A stretch of 64,000 bases of DNA from Flaccisagitta enflata (lineage: Eukaryota; Chaetognatha; Sagittoidea; Aphragmophora). This document shows positions 37,601-44,213 of this stretch, piece after piece (position 1 is the stretch's first letter; the number at the start of each line of letters is the position of its first letter). The stretch is from positions 105,834,001 through 105,898,000 of the forward strand of contig OZ231126.1 of the NCBI GenBank assembly GCA_965153355.1. Reading direction: 5' to 3'. The notes under the pieces were generated by a model. That model saw only the letters and a program-made list of their open reading frames with translations, had not been told where the DNA came from and did no database searches. The translations under genes were made by a program, and so were the position numbers.

Positions 37601-40600
37601 GATTGTTATTGTTGACATTGATATATAATTGGAGGCGAGTTTCCGTTCTGTTGCTTGATTCATGAAAAATAAAAATCGAAAAAGCATACTGTAAGAAAAA
37701 TTCTTTAGCTTTGGGACACATCTGATCTGATTGTTACATCCCTCTTGTTTACATCCCAGAAACAGCTCGGTATTTTGTTTGAAATATGTAACAATCGTGG
37801 AAAATGTTAGACAGTACATACCCCTTTAACAATACTCGCGTACTCATTAAAGGCTGTAAATGTCTAAGTCGTTATATGTGTCCCAACGCAAAGAAACGGG
37901 TTGCGTCGCTGTTTGAGACTTTTTCTCAAACAGCGACGCAACCCGTATTTTTTTTAAAAAATTTTCAAAAATTATATTTTTGATATAACTTTTTTGTTAT
38001 ATTTTCAAATATAACTTTTTTTAGTTATAATTGTCATATAACCCCGTGGATGTTTCTGGCCTTGGTTATATCGATTATATCAAAAAGGTAGACCAAAAGT
38101 ATAACTTTCAGTTATAATTTAGGTATAATGAAAGTAATCGGTATAATTTTGGATTTTTTCCGCCATTTTCGCCTGTATAACTTGAAAATATCGGTATAAC
38201 TGTATATAACATTTATATAACCGGAATATAACAATGGAAAATATAACTTTGGAACCAAAAATTATAATATCAACAAATATAATTCTCATTTTTTTATCAG
38301 TGCAACCTTTTTAAGGATATGAGATTTTGATATGAGGTTTGATACGAGGTTTGATATGAGATTTGATATGATGTTTGTATAAAGTTTTGATATGAAGTTT
38401 GATATGAAGTCTGATATGAAGTTTGATATGAAATTTTGATAATTTAGTTAAGCAACAAATCCAATACATGTTAAACTTGTTATTTCTCAAGCATATAGGG
38501 AAATTGTCTCACAATCATCACATTTGAATGTTTTTTCACCCGTAATATTTGAAAGCCTTCCGCATCAAGATTTCACTTTTGATGCTCTTAAATGAAAGGA
38601 AGGCTTTGTGAAACCTCATAGTAAAAACACTTGCTCGATGCTCATTATTTCTTATCTCCCATCTCTTTGCACTCTTTCAGATTTAAAAGAGTCAGAGCGG
38701 CGCAAGCCTGCAACCGGCTTGAGGATTTAAGTAATACTCTTTTAATCGTTTTCTTAGTTTCAGATAGTTGGCAGATAGTTTTTTTCATGGGGAAAGCTTA
38801 CCAACTGTTCACTTCCAAAAAAGAATAACTTTTTCTTTTATCACATTCTCTCCTCCAGAATGCGTCAATGACGCATATGAACGGTTCCACCGTTTGGAAC
38901 CGTCATCGTCGTCATCATCACCATCACCATCATCACTCTCGACGCTGCCTCCTCCTCCGTCGCTCGCGCCACCGCCTCCTCCTCAACCGCTCGCGCCACT
39001 GCCTCCTCCTCAACCGCTCGCGCCACTGCCTCCTCAACCGCTCTCACCTCCTCAACCGCTCGCGCCACTGCCTCCTCAACCGCTCGCGCCGCCGCCTTTC
39101 GCACCATCATCCTCCGTTCTACACCCACCTCAACCTCAACCTCAACCTCAACCAACTCCTCCTCTTCCAAACACCGCTGCACCTACTCCACCTACTCTTC
39201 CAAACCGCTTTCTTCCCACTCTTCCTTCCTACCTTCCACCAGCGGCCAAAGAGAAGTTGAGACAGATGCTCAACAACGCTATGGCCGCTCTCCAACACCG
39301 CCTAACCGCCCCACCACCACCTAACCACCTCACCGCCTCACCATCTTTCTCCACTCCTCCTTCACCATCTCTCTCAACATCTCCATCATCGCCAACACCA
39401 TCTCCAACACCATCCTCAACACCATCCCCAACACCCACACTCAACAACGGACATTCTGCGGATATAAACGGACGTTCTGCAGATGTAACCGGACACTCTA
39501 CAAATATAAACGGACATTCTGCGGATATAATCGGACGTTCAGATATAATCGGATATTCTACAGATGTAATCGGATGTTCTACAGATGTAATCGGACAAAT
39601 CATAATTACATCGGCCAAGTCGGACAACTACAGACATCTCTCAACAGCGGTCAAATCGGATAAAATTCTCTCGACGGCCGAATTATCGGACAGCGGACAT
39701 CTTGGAACAGCGGTCAAATACTCGAACATCGGACGTTTCGTTACAACGGTTAATTCATCGGACATCGGACGTCTCGGAACAACAGTCGTAACAACGGTCA
39801 AAGCATCGATCGGAACAGACAACGGACGTTTTGAAACATCAACGGACAGAACAAGCAGTCTCTCGTCGACGGTCGAAGCGGTCAAATCGGACTCAACAAT
39901 CGAATCGGCTAAAACGGACGGAAACGAACAAACTCAAAAAGCGAACAACGGACAGCAATCGTCGGCAGATATATTGTAAGTTTATCTTCAATCATCGGCA
40001 TCGTTATCATTAATACCGTTTTTCTTTAGTCCATACTATCAAATCTCATAATAACGCATTCAATGATCAACGTCTTTACATCCTTTGTACACGCCCTCTT
40101 CAGAATCGCAGTACTCGGGACCGTGACGGTCATCGTCGTCGTCGTTGGCGTCGTCGGCGGCGTCATCTTCCTGCGGAAGCGGGATCGGCGGCGGCGCCAG
40201 GAAATGGCGGTGACGCCAGTGTCCGCAACAGCGACGGTATGTTTCTCATGCAATGTGCCCTAACTGATTTTATACTCACTCTCGCCAAACAACTATTTCT
40301 CTTTTTATACTATTTTCTTTCTTATCAAACATCAGCTATCCACACACTATGCAACACCACCCCAAGCACCCATATTCGGATCCTCTGATGTGGAAGATGA
40401 AGAAGATGAAATGGCAGAGGAGATAGAGATGGCTGAGGCAAGGAATGAGGAGAGAAGAAGAGAAGAAGAGGAAAGAAGAGTTGAGACAAGAGTTGAGAGA
40501 GCGGGAGAGATAAGGAGATTGTTTTGGGAATTGAGAGAGTTAGAAAGAGAGCTTGGAGTTATGAGGGAAGAAAGAGAGGAGGCAGAAAGAAGAAGGGAAG

Positions 40601-40650
40601 AAGCGGAGAGAAGGAGAATGGATTTGCAGAGAAGAAGAAGCTTGTGGTAA
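15289..40650 (+). CDS. Pro/Ser-rich single-pass membrane protein, five exons, transposon in intron 1
   Basis: Exons 15289-15428, 38681-38730, 38859-39975, 40104-40236 and 40336-40650 have GT-AG ends and matching phases (2, 1, 2, 0), for 584 residues. The start has a good context (CACCATGC) and opens a classic signal peptide (Leu-rich core, then a Pro/Arg stretch). A short Cys-containing region follows. Next is a long Pro/Leu/Ala-rich segment with PQPLAP repeats, then Ser/Thr-Pro repeats and degenerate repeats around GHSADING. Exon 4 gives a Val/Gly-rich membrane span followed by RKRDRRRR, a stop-transfer signal that puts the tail in the cytosol. Exon 5 is acidic, then a Glu/Arg coiled coil. 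It looks like a heavily O-glycosylated cell-surface protein; the family is not recognised. The first intron is about 23 kb because it holds the DNA transposon 15572-38302. A donor at 40648 (TG|GTAAGG) might allow an alternative end. Confidence 0.7.
15572..15636 (+). repeat. Left terminal inverted repeat of the transposon
   Basis: It matches the reverse complement of 38238-38302 at 64 of 65 positions; the only difference is at position 18 of the repeat. Confidence 0.95.
16535..16644. repeat. Near-perfect palindrome upstream of the first cargo gene
   Basis: Arms 16535-16579 and 16600-16644 are 45 bp with one mismatch, separated by 20 bp. They contain GCCCGGTTGGGCAACAATTT and its complement. 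It ends 109 bp before the start codon at 16753. It may be a small foldback insertion, a cruciform-forming site or a regulatory element. The DNA from 15637 to 16534 shows no gene. Confidence 0.9.
16753..20910 (+). CDS. Transposon cargo gene A: 676 aa Ser/Thr/Pro-rich protein
   Basis: Five exons, 16753-16953, 17064-17178, 17944-18030, 18735-19478 and 20027-20910, keep frame throughout. The first three encode a folded-looking N-terminal region of about 135 residues (acidic start, then WRQGMPPNYEKLLYVEL and further Trp/aromatic positions). The acceptor before exon 4 is a tandem CAGAG; only the second AG keeps the long frame open. Exon 4 is Ser/Thr/Pro-rich and has three copies of an 18-residue repeat. 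Exon 5 is Ser-rich with a C-terminal (GAGGKR)n basic array. The N-terminal part could bind transposon ends, as the accessory proteins of plant CACTA elements do, but that is inference; no known domain is seen. Intron 2 carries a small insertion with TATAAGAAC ends. Confidence 0.65.
17250..17713. mobile_element. Small inverted-repeat insertion (TATAAGAAC ends), copy 1
   Basis: It begins TATAAGAAC and ends GTTCTTATA, with internal GTTCTTA and AAGCCT motifs repeated. It resembles a non-autonomous element in intron 2 of cargo gene A. A related copy is at 21260-21620. Confidence 0.55.
18235..18420. repeat. AT-rich low-complexity intron sequence
   Basis: Runs of ATTAATTATTA in intron 3 of cargo gene A. 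The rest of this intron repeats TATTAACTTAA and AACGTCGTGCGTATTAA-like phrases; a further stretch with the same phrases is at 19920-19970. Confidence 0.7.
18901..19065 (+). repeat. 54 bp coding repeat, three copies
   Basis: Three tandem copies encode an 18-residue Ser/Thr/Pro unit of cargo gene A. They are almost identical at the DNA level, so the expansion is recent. Confidence 0.9.
19590..19673. repeat. ATG trinucleotide microsatellite
   Basis: About 27 perfect copies of GAT/ATG in intron 4 of cargo gene A. The poly-Met open frame is an artefact. Confidence 0.95.
21260..21620. mobile_element. Small inverted-repeat insertion (TATAAGAAC ends), copy 2
   Basis: It begins TATAAGAACACTG and ends TGTTCTTATA, with AGCCTCAGATTT-like internal repeats, related to 17250-17713. 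No gene is seen in the rest of 20911-22269. Confidence 0.55.
22270..22898 (-). pseudogene. Broken inverted copy of part of the transposase
   Basis: Read on the - strand, two blocks match the transposase gene downstream. Positions 22609-22898 match about 23790-24045, with a short repeated bit around 22585-22607. Positions 22270-22575 match about 24250-24530. The 200 bp between the matching blocks are missing, and stops or substitutions separate the pieces (for example GDNFG for GDNLG). It has no start or end of its own and is oriented head-to-head with the intact gene, so a transcript covering both would fold back. Confidence 0.85.
23122..25719 (+). CDS. CACTA/EnSpm-like (CMC) transposase, 865 aa, intact
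   Basis: It is one open frame from an ATG that follows a T-rich stretch ending in AAG, so a 5' UTR intron is possible. N-terminal zinc-binding motifs come first (CxxC...HxxxH near residues 24-45, then CVEC). An acidic Glu/Asp run and a 14-residue Gly run (GGT repeat) follow. The catalytic part carries blocks typical of the animal CACTA-like transposases: ILLAIFCDEVTPFGS, YVVGDNLGQNQLAGL, then a CRFCH zinc motif, a DVDHDFYIGCALHW block in place of the usual HDLFEG, and HYPTTIRRNGPL with a following E. The enzyme would bind the terminal repeats and cut and rejoin the element in the nucleus. Its TAA overlaps the ATG of the next gene (TAATG). The absence of internal stops suggests recent activity. 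Confidence 0.85.
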   Translation: MSMKAGLFTALNLALKRKVDRPHCPLCTARPRITSKLGIERHIAKHETYTINCVECEETLLVGNRGKYASLQLHYKYSSRKHNYCPYEILKKKNCGCELTDAHIDYHHDRGDILWHGDDLSEDEEEDEDEEEEEEEEENNSDLTNGDSDDSDDSDEGGGGGGGGGGGGGGGGGPASDFATMEQVLKILEELTDKLQNYYQVTEVSISYVITVIHGLVTFLGVPASVQQKQTIKLMKSSYGRTKKLREDTKSYRDCFSLAIHSHHLLGQTKPVYFYNLEAMLKVWLSTSDNAQRLENFHNTPINPGVYDSPKNAEIYQQLSITSPDPVILLAIFCDEVTPFGSLYAKSSAYKLFNFYVIVILPGPKQRKLEQVFPICLILSADITELGLEQVTEKIAQMFTDLISHGFEFNGRRYQARVIYVVGDNLGQNQLAGLTLSWRSGKSCRFCHYRMSGLQNVNRAADLCTGEQRTSLEYEETIEKALNNEQLSYGFTNMPSFHTIPYLPKNTSSFTLDVDHDFYIGCALHWMGFIINKIVFELNWLSPSTMIAAWKRIKFVKEDSRNRPYMKFDTSKKTVKLCSKVSQIKCLIHCFSIVLYPFIRDTKHLVWKFYLILLHLSRLLRTNRHTNNSLVKLEEYINSALNIRIALTKKPDGQFDPTVRSKDNNLTHYPTTIRRNGPLSLQSSSLGEQFHQICKQCYGNSRCSKHLLTTLQRRMDSKILSRTKKDSLECKSVALKKLTNLDQMSTCFYELCNDPSSWVKSFTRNGYHFGLGTLVGIPRRDNEFEPRFFLISGIIKQGPNFQLAQRNVEIIGMDHLGLFQLKPSANRPRRRNWSESLVPIPYYQLHNGENNISVFSLKDFNLHRK
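25719..34056 (+). CDS. Transposon cargo gene B: 1405 aa, 21 exons, unknown function
   Basis: Exons: 25719-26070, 26272-26553, 26673-26785, 26962-27203, 27316-27582, 27854-28045, 28140-28406, 29636-29761, 29849-29956, 30060-30197, 30431-30535, 30658-30840, 30928-31011, 31111-31275, 31368-31442, 31542-31643, 32123-32375, 32513-32755, 32916-33200, 33326-33621 and 33717-34056. Every junction is GT-AG and phase-consistent, which strongly supports one gene. Order along the protein: an acidic run; a compact region with CCPNFKEIGTYDYQTGRYYF; a helical part ending LTISALQRDR; a Lys-rich coiled coil; Ser/Pro repeats; low-complexity Glu/Arg exons; a duplicated exon pair; and a folded C-terminal half of about 400 residues rich in Trp/Tyr/His. 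No known domain is recognised. In plant CACTA elements a second gene makes the end-binding protein; a similar role here is speculation. Its ATG overlaps the transposase stop. Introns hold many repeats. Confidence 0.75.
26815..26866 (+). mobile_element. Tail fragment of the CGGTCCGT dispersed repeat
   Basis: CCCCTGCCCACCCGTCCGCA followed by GCCGTGTATCCGGCCTTGTT, in intron 3 of cargo gene B. It matches the last 60 bases of the copies at 55610 and 63491. Confidence 0.75.
27690..27792. repeat. AT microsatellite
   Basis: ATATAT runs in intron 5 of cargo gene B. Confidence 0.9.
28483..28622. repeat. Palindromic insertion with arms of about 50 bp
   Basis: TAATATGGATGGCCATTCAT with further matching sequence up to about 28530 is repeated in inverted orientation at about 28572-28622. 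It is a small foldback element in intron 7 of cargo gene B. Confidence 0.8.
28772..28980. repeat. 13-base minisatellite AGGTCAAATATAA
   Basis: About 16 perfect tandem copies. The flanks (CCGGTTTCTCTTTCCTTCTT and GTGGCTTTAAAAAGTTCA) occur on both sides of the array, so it grew inside a duplicated segment. Confidence 0.95.
29035..29200 (-). mobile_element. Possible retroelement 3' remnant (Penelope-like)
   Basis: The reverse strand reads CCTGAAGAAGGCTGATGTTT, then TCGGTCGAAATATTGGGAAT. A CTGAAGAAGG phrase followed by CGAAA-ATATTG is common near the 3' ends of Penelope-like elements. Only about 160 bp are recognisable. Confidence 0.3.
30658..31442 (+). repeat. Tandem duplication of two exons and their introns
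   Basis: Exons 12-13 of cargo gene B (30658-31011) and exons 14-15 (31111-31442) are copies. Both long exons carry an ENAVES/DNTVES-ETC motif and end NALPS-x-(D/A)E. Both short ones begin with Pro-x-VT and end SQRP. The following introns begin GTGAGTG and share AATTGTAAGTGAGAAACCAA. Confidence 0.9.
32058..32119. repeat. TTC microsatellite
   Basis: About 20 perfect TTC units, acting as the pyrimidine tract before the acceptor at 32122. Confidence 0.95.
34127..34601 (+). CDS. Transposon cargo gene C: 124 aa charged protein
   Basis: Two exons, 34127-34310 and 34411-34601, join in frame (G|CT). The ATG lies 70 bases after the stop of cargo gene B. The first exon encodes an acidic start (Glu/Asp/Ser) and a helical, lysine-containing segment. 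The second is Ser/Thr-rich, with an IPRKRQRYSR basic patch that could be a nuclear signal, and a Ser/Pro tail. No family is recognised. It could be a separate gene or a further 3' part of the gene B transcript. Confidence 0.5.
34973..35152. repeat. 15-base minisatellite TTTTAGCTGTTTTAG
   Basis: About ten copies, some with an extra TTTTGCAT insertion. The spacer 34602-35824 otherwise shows no gene. Confidence 0.9.
35825..36526 (+). CDS. Transposon cargo gene D1: RING plus B-box protein, TRIM37-like, 164 aa
   Basis: Exons 35825-36060, 36157-36324 and 36436-36526 join in frame. Exon 1 ends in a RING finger spaced CxIC-x9-CPKC-x7-C...CPHC; this compact CPxC form is the one known from TRIM37. Exon 2 carries a linker and a B-box (CSKHPSKYVQYVCHTC, then CVCGIC). 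It is completed by the first residues of exon 3, DDHSTDDH, which supply the last His ligands. Known RING/B-box proteins are E3 ubiquitin ligases; transfer activity here is inferred. The coiled coil and MATH domain of TRIM37 are missing, so the protein stops soon after the B-box. The acceptor of exon 2 is a CAGCAG pair that would add or drop one Arg. It is a tandem paralogue of D2. Confidence 0.8.
36697..37416 (+). CDS. Transposon cargo gene D2: RING plus B-box protein, TRIM37-like, 156 aa
   Basis: Exons 36697-36890, 37008-37175 and 37308-37416 have the same three-exon layout and phases as D1, and the middle exon is again 168 bp. The RING is CLIC-x9-CPHC-x7-C...CPHC. The B-box is CAIHPEKYVQVFCAAC, then CDQC, then TDQHLDH across the last junction. 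Divergence from D1 is large apart from the metal ligands and a few core residues (NATSCPHC against DATSCPHC), so the duplication is old and both copies have kept their ligands. It would act as a ubiquitin ligase or as a zinc-dependent adaptor; the target is unknown. It is the last gene before the right end of the transposon. Confidence 0.8.
37896..37946. repeat. Perfect 23 bp hairpin with 5-base loop
   Basis: ACGGGTTGCGTCGCTGTTTG and three further bases, the loop CTTTT, then the exact complement, followed by a T run. It lies about 350 bp inside the right transposon end. Confidence 0.9.
37978..38237. repeat. Subterminal cluster of TATAAC motifs
   Basis: More than a dozen TATAAC or GTTATA words in both orientations in 260 bp, just inside the right terminal repeat. 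CACTA-type elements carry arrays of short subterminal motifs bound by their own proteins, so this is a plausible recognition region. The left end has fewer. Confidence 0.6.
38238..38302 (-). repeat. Right terminal inverted repeat of the transposon
   Basis: Reverse complement of 15572-15636 with one mismatch; it ends TTTTTTTATCAGTG. Confidence 0.95.
38315..38445. repeat. Tandem TTTGATATGAAG-like repeat outside the transposon
   Basis: About nine copies of a GATATGA(A/G)GTTT unit in intron 1 of the membrane-protein gene, directly beyond the insertion. Confidence 0.8.
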
Positions 40651-41097
40651 GGGGGATTTCAAGTAGGAGGCGTGGAGGAGCGATGATGCAGATGAGCGGA
40701 GCAGTGGAGGGGATCTAACAAGCACCACTCAAATAATTACATGTAACTACACACACAAACATACACGCATTCAACCACAATCAAACAAGCATCCAAATAC
40801 ACCTGCCATTGCACGCGCATGCACCCAACAAACCTCTATTAACTTTTCCCAATCCTCACACCGAAATCTATGAGGTACACAGTAAAATCCTCTTTTCTAG
40901 TCATAGTTATACATTTTTTCATCATGGGAATATAAAAACTCATTTTACTGCTTATTCTTGGGATAAATGTTCTTCTTAGATAGAGGTATCAGTGCCAAAG
41001 TCATAATTCTCTTTAATAACTCGAACTTCTACTTTTCATTTTATTCCTTTCCCTCAAGACTCCTGTTACACCTCTGCCCGTCACGCCGACCCCCCCC
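40651..41097. other. Spacer, no gene seen
   Basis: Purine-rich then AT-rich sequence after the membrane-protein stop. The stretch up to 41097 ends in T/C-rich DNA with an AG at 41058-41059, so part could be an intron leading to the poly-Gln open frame. Confidence 0.5.
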
Positions 41098-41175
41098 ATG
41101 AGGATGCGGCGACGCTCCTTCGTCGAGCCGGAGACGTTGGCGGCGGGGGCGGTCGACCCGGAGCAGCAACAACAT

Positions 41176-41216
<41 letters not shown>

Positions 41217-41349
41217 ACAGCCGCCCATCCTCGAAGGTTGGCGCCGTGGACCGCGGCTGCCAATCATTGACAGCTCCTTCTCTTCCTCCTCTTCTTCATC
41301 CCCCTCCGCGTCTCCTCCACCATCCACTCAAATTAAAAAAAAAAAATGA
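41098..41349 (+). CDS. Poly-Gln/Ser open frame, possible extra exon of the membrane-protein gene
   Basis: The frame from 41060 is open through an ATG at 41098 to a stop at 41349. It reads Thr/Pro-rich, then RMRRRSF, then about 22 residues that are almost all Gln, then a Pro/Trp/Arg segment and a Ser run. GC-rich codon use is like that of the preceding gene. An acceptor AAG at 41057-41059 follows a C/T tract. Joining it to the donor at 40648 would create a stop, unless the nine-C run before the ATG is wrong in length. It may therefore be an alternative last exon or an independent short gene. Confidence 0.35.
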
Positions 41350-41956
41350 AAAAAACCCCCCAATAAAAAACAATTTTATCCCCAGAAAGGATATTTATCT
41401 ATTTTCATTCGTTACCATATGGTATCATATTGTTTTTAACAACCAATAAATATCATTTTTTACACAATCATATTCGCATCTGTTTCAATTACAATGTTGT
41501 TCAAACCTGTTGTGAAGGTTCATTGCATCAATTAAAGCGCAATCGTTCAAATTCAATTGATTTACACTAATATCGCTTTGCTCAACTCAATTCAACTCTT
41601 TCTATATCCTACACTAATTAAATAAATGAAAATGCAACACACAAAACAGCTAGATAGAGGACTGTGTTGGCATTACCTATAATTTACTACCTGTGAAAAC
41701 GTTGTTGCATCAATCTATTTTGAAATAGAAAATGTGCGTAGAACCATTAATGCTCTACTACTTAGTCATGACTCATATTATTAGATTAGGTAATTCATAA
41801 CTAGTTTAACTAATTAATATGTAATTTATATAGCTTAGCTATTAACATGCACTGATGATCTATGATTAACACATTCCTTTTAGTTTTAGGAAATCATTCA
41901 TAAGAAAATAATTTAAGCTATATGGGATTATCTCTCTTCTCCTTCCTATCCTCCAT
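41350..41956. other. AT-rich spacer, no gene seen
   Basis: No long open frame, terminal repeat or recognisable repeat is visible here. Confidence 0.5.
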
Positions 41957-42110
41957 AGGCCTGAATTCCTTGATGGAGGGCATGGTGGCGAATCATCCGG
42001 ACAGGAGTCTCGTGAAGATAATCCTTGACACAGATACCAACCAATCGGTCAAAATTGGATTGAAGGTGTTTCCCCGCGAAGGATTTAGAGTCAATATGTT
42101 TGTATATTAG
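41957..42110 (+). pseudogene. Fragment of a retroelement-type polyprotein
   Basis: After a CCATAG acceptor-like site a frame of about 50 residues holds NHPDRSLVKIILDTDT, VKIGL and a terminal GF. The order (G)HPDR..LV..IL.G....IG is characteristic of a conserved block upstream of the reverse transcriptase in some animal retroelements, including tyrosine-recombinase types. Nothing else of such an element is adjacent, so it looks like a remnant or a captured exon. Confidence 0.35.
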
Positions 42111-42344
42111 ACTTTTCTGTGTCGCCAAATGGAAGATGTTCTTGTCCATCACATTGCTATTGATAATTTTTGCATTTCAGGTCAGAATTCATCATTAGCT
42201 CCGGCGGATTTAATATCAGGAATAATCTTTTATCTCCCATTTCTTTTTAATTGTTAGAATTGCTTTTCTTTTTCAGGGCGGTCGCTCTCGGGCTTTTTAG
42301 GATTTTATACTAGTATTGATTTTCAGATTCACTACATTGCCAGT

Positions 42345-42722
42345 ATGGAGGATCTTTTTAATTACAGCATTCATGAAAGTGTTCCTACTGGTCTCGCCCC
42401 ATCAAGCGGCCGTGAATGTGGGTTTGACGAGGGCCCGGCGGGTAGGGCAGAGTTGTATGCGGTCATCGGTGTCCTGGCCTTCCTCCTCCTCCTGGTTGCT
42501 GTTGTCAAGCAGAATTGGGAAGGTGTGAAGGTGCTGCTTGAAGCAATCCAACAGCAGCTCACCCGACTCCCTAATCTGCTTGGCAGGGGACAACCAGGGG
42601 GGGAGGGGGGGGTTGAGTTAGGCCCGGTCCCTGGTGCTCCGTGCCAATCTGCCGGTGTTCCTCGCAATCGTAGTGACGATGAAATTCTGGCATCTCCTCG
42701 TGCCAGGTCTGTACCAGTATAA
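42345..42722 (+). CDS. Hypothetical 125 aa membrane protein
   Basis: The ATG at 42345 opens a frame with a hydrophilic start. One hydrophobic span follows (AELYAVIGVLAFLLLLVAVV, about residues 40-60), then an amphipathic helix with Leu and Gln and a Gly/Pro/Arg-rich tail. GC content is higher than in the surroundings. It is antisense to nothing recognisable but lies next to, and opposite in direction from, the Gypsy-like element. It might be the last exon of a gene starting further left, or chance. Confidence 0.35.
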   Translation: MEDLFNYSIHESVPTGLAPSSGRECGFDEGPAGRAELYAVIGVLAFLLLLVAVVKQNWEGVKVLLEAIQQQLTRLPNLLGRGQPGGEGGVELGPVPGAPCQSAGVPRNRSDDEILASPRARSVPV

Positions 42723-42856
42723 AAGTGGGTATCTTTTTCCCTTGATTTTAAATCTTTAATTCTGCTTCTAGGCCCGTCTATTTATTTTGATTAAAATCAT
42801 TAAAGCCTATAATATTTAAAATCAAATAAGTCAATTATCAAAGAACTGATTGATAC

Positions 42857-43620
42857 TTATCTCTGAGATGAGTTTTCTTCATCTGATGCGTTTCTAACAC
42901 TCCGCGCTGACTGGCGCGTAACATGTGGGCTCGCTAAGGACCCGGCCTCTTCCGCTGCTCTCGCCTCCATTCTGGCGCATAGAGCCAAGGCTTCTTGATT
43001 GGATAATTTTCCTAATTTTACAATTCCATCACCTGGTACGATGATTTCACATTGATTGATTAGGGATTTACATCTGTATGAGTTTGATGCCACTTTGTTT
43101 AGTACTTTGAAAGGTTCAAATATAACTTTATAACACAGCTTACGAGGCGCACTCTTTGGAAAAGATGTGCGTCTCCGTAAGATTAATTCACCTACTATTC
43201 TCATTCTCGTGTAATCAGTTGGTGATAATTTTGTTCTCCTTTTCAGGTGGCGTTGCACATCTGCTACGAGTGTCAAATCACTAGCCCTTCGAGCTGCCAA
43301 AACCGCACTTCCAGTATTCGATTTGGCTTCTTCTTCATGCCTCAAAAAGTCACTTGGGGGCCGATGAAAATGTGCCTCTTTCGGGCTCACAAGAGAATGA
43401 GATACTGGTAAGGAATTTAAAACATAAGTAGCATTTGCTACTAAGCGGACAAAACTTGTTTTCGGGTCTTGTGTCTGCATTTTGCATATTAATCGGGTAA
43501 GGGAAGAAATCGCGCGCTCAATTTTGGCTTGATTGCGAGAAATACCTGCCACACCATGGCTGACTTTGACACCATGATCTAGCAATGATTTCAAAGCTGA
43601 GCTATTTTGCTTAACCATGC
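42857..43620 (-). pseudogene. Integrase C-terminal part
   Basis: It resumes after the insertion: SHGVAGISRNQAKIERAIS holds the catalytic Glu of the DDE triad, followed by a basic C-terminal region that would bind the element's DNA. It ends at a stop at 42857; the 3' LTR should lie beyond but was not recognised. Confidence 0.7.
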
Positions 43621-44213
43621 CAAAAAAAAAAATTGCACAACTTTTGGACGACTCTTGATTCGTTCATAGGAGGAGAAACTATAAAAAATCAGTGAGCATT
43701 TAAAAGAGCTTCAAAAAATCCATCAACTGAGTAGTGTCAGAGTGTTGTAGGTCAAAAACTTTAGAAATTACAATGATATTAAGTAAAGATGTCAATTTTG
43801 CTTACTGCCAGAAAGAGCGTTTTCACATAACCCTTTGAAATGTACCTTCCACTTTCATTTAATCATATTTTCTAAACGGATTAAGTTACAAATTTCTGCT
43901 TGGCGCCATTTTGAAGAAAATTTTCCAAACTTTCTTTTCTTCATGAATCTTTTCTGATTTAGATCAGTATTTACATAGATACATAGGAAAAACAGGAAAA
44001 TTTTGATGATTAATCAACTCGTCTCGAGGAAAGTGGACTGATTAACTTCATTTAGTTGTCATTTTTAAATTAAAAAAAAGTTACAATACTCTGCTTGGTC
44101 TAGTTTCAAAGAATTTTTGAATATCTTCCTAACGGTCACTGATTTTCTGTAGTTTACTTTACATAGAGCGACTAGGTATGTGTTGAAAGATAAGTGTGCA
44201 ATTTTTTTCTTTG
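43621..44213. mobile_element. Non-autonomous inverted-repeat element inside the integrase
   Basis: The ends are CCAAAAAAAAAAATTGCACA and TGTGCAATTTTTTTCTTTGG, inverted. A second inner pair of inverted repeats, AAACTATAAAAAATCAGTGA (43675) and TCACTGATTTTCTGTAGTTT (44136), matches at 18 of 20. There are no coding frames. The insertion does not change the reading frame across the element. Confidence 0.7.

Larger units (their letters stand above)
15572..38302 (+). mobile_element. 22.7 kb CACTA/EnSpm-like (CMC) DNA transposon with cargo genes
   Basis: The ends are inverted repeats of 65 bp with one mismatch, beginning CACTGATAAAAAAATGA and ending with its complement. Inside, all intact genes lie on the + strand: a Ser/Thr/Pro-rich protein, the transposase, a 21-exon protein, a small basic protein and two RING/B-box proteins. 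CMC transposons have termini beginning CAC and often carry accessory genes and subterminal repeats, which fits the TATAAC cluster near the right end. Flanks share only a CA dinucleotide, so a target-site duplication is not shown (2-4 bp is usual in this superfamily). The element lies in the sense orientation in intron 1 of the membrane-protein gene. The transposase frame is intact, so the copy could be recent. Confidence 0.85.

Noticed and set aside
38868-39260. His/Arg-rich and Ala/Val/Glu-rich frames over the Pro-rich exon
   Set aside because: Alternative frames of the CTCCTCAACCGCTCGCGCC repeat; the Pro-rich frame is the one linked to the signal peptide and membrane exon.
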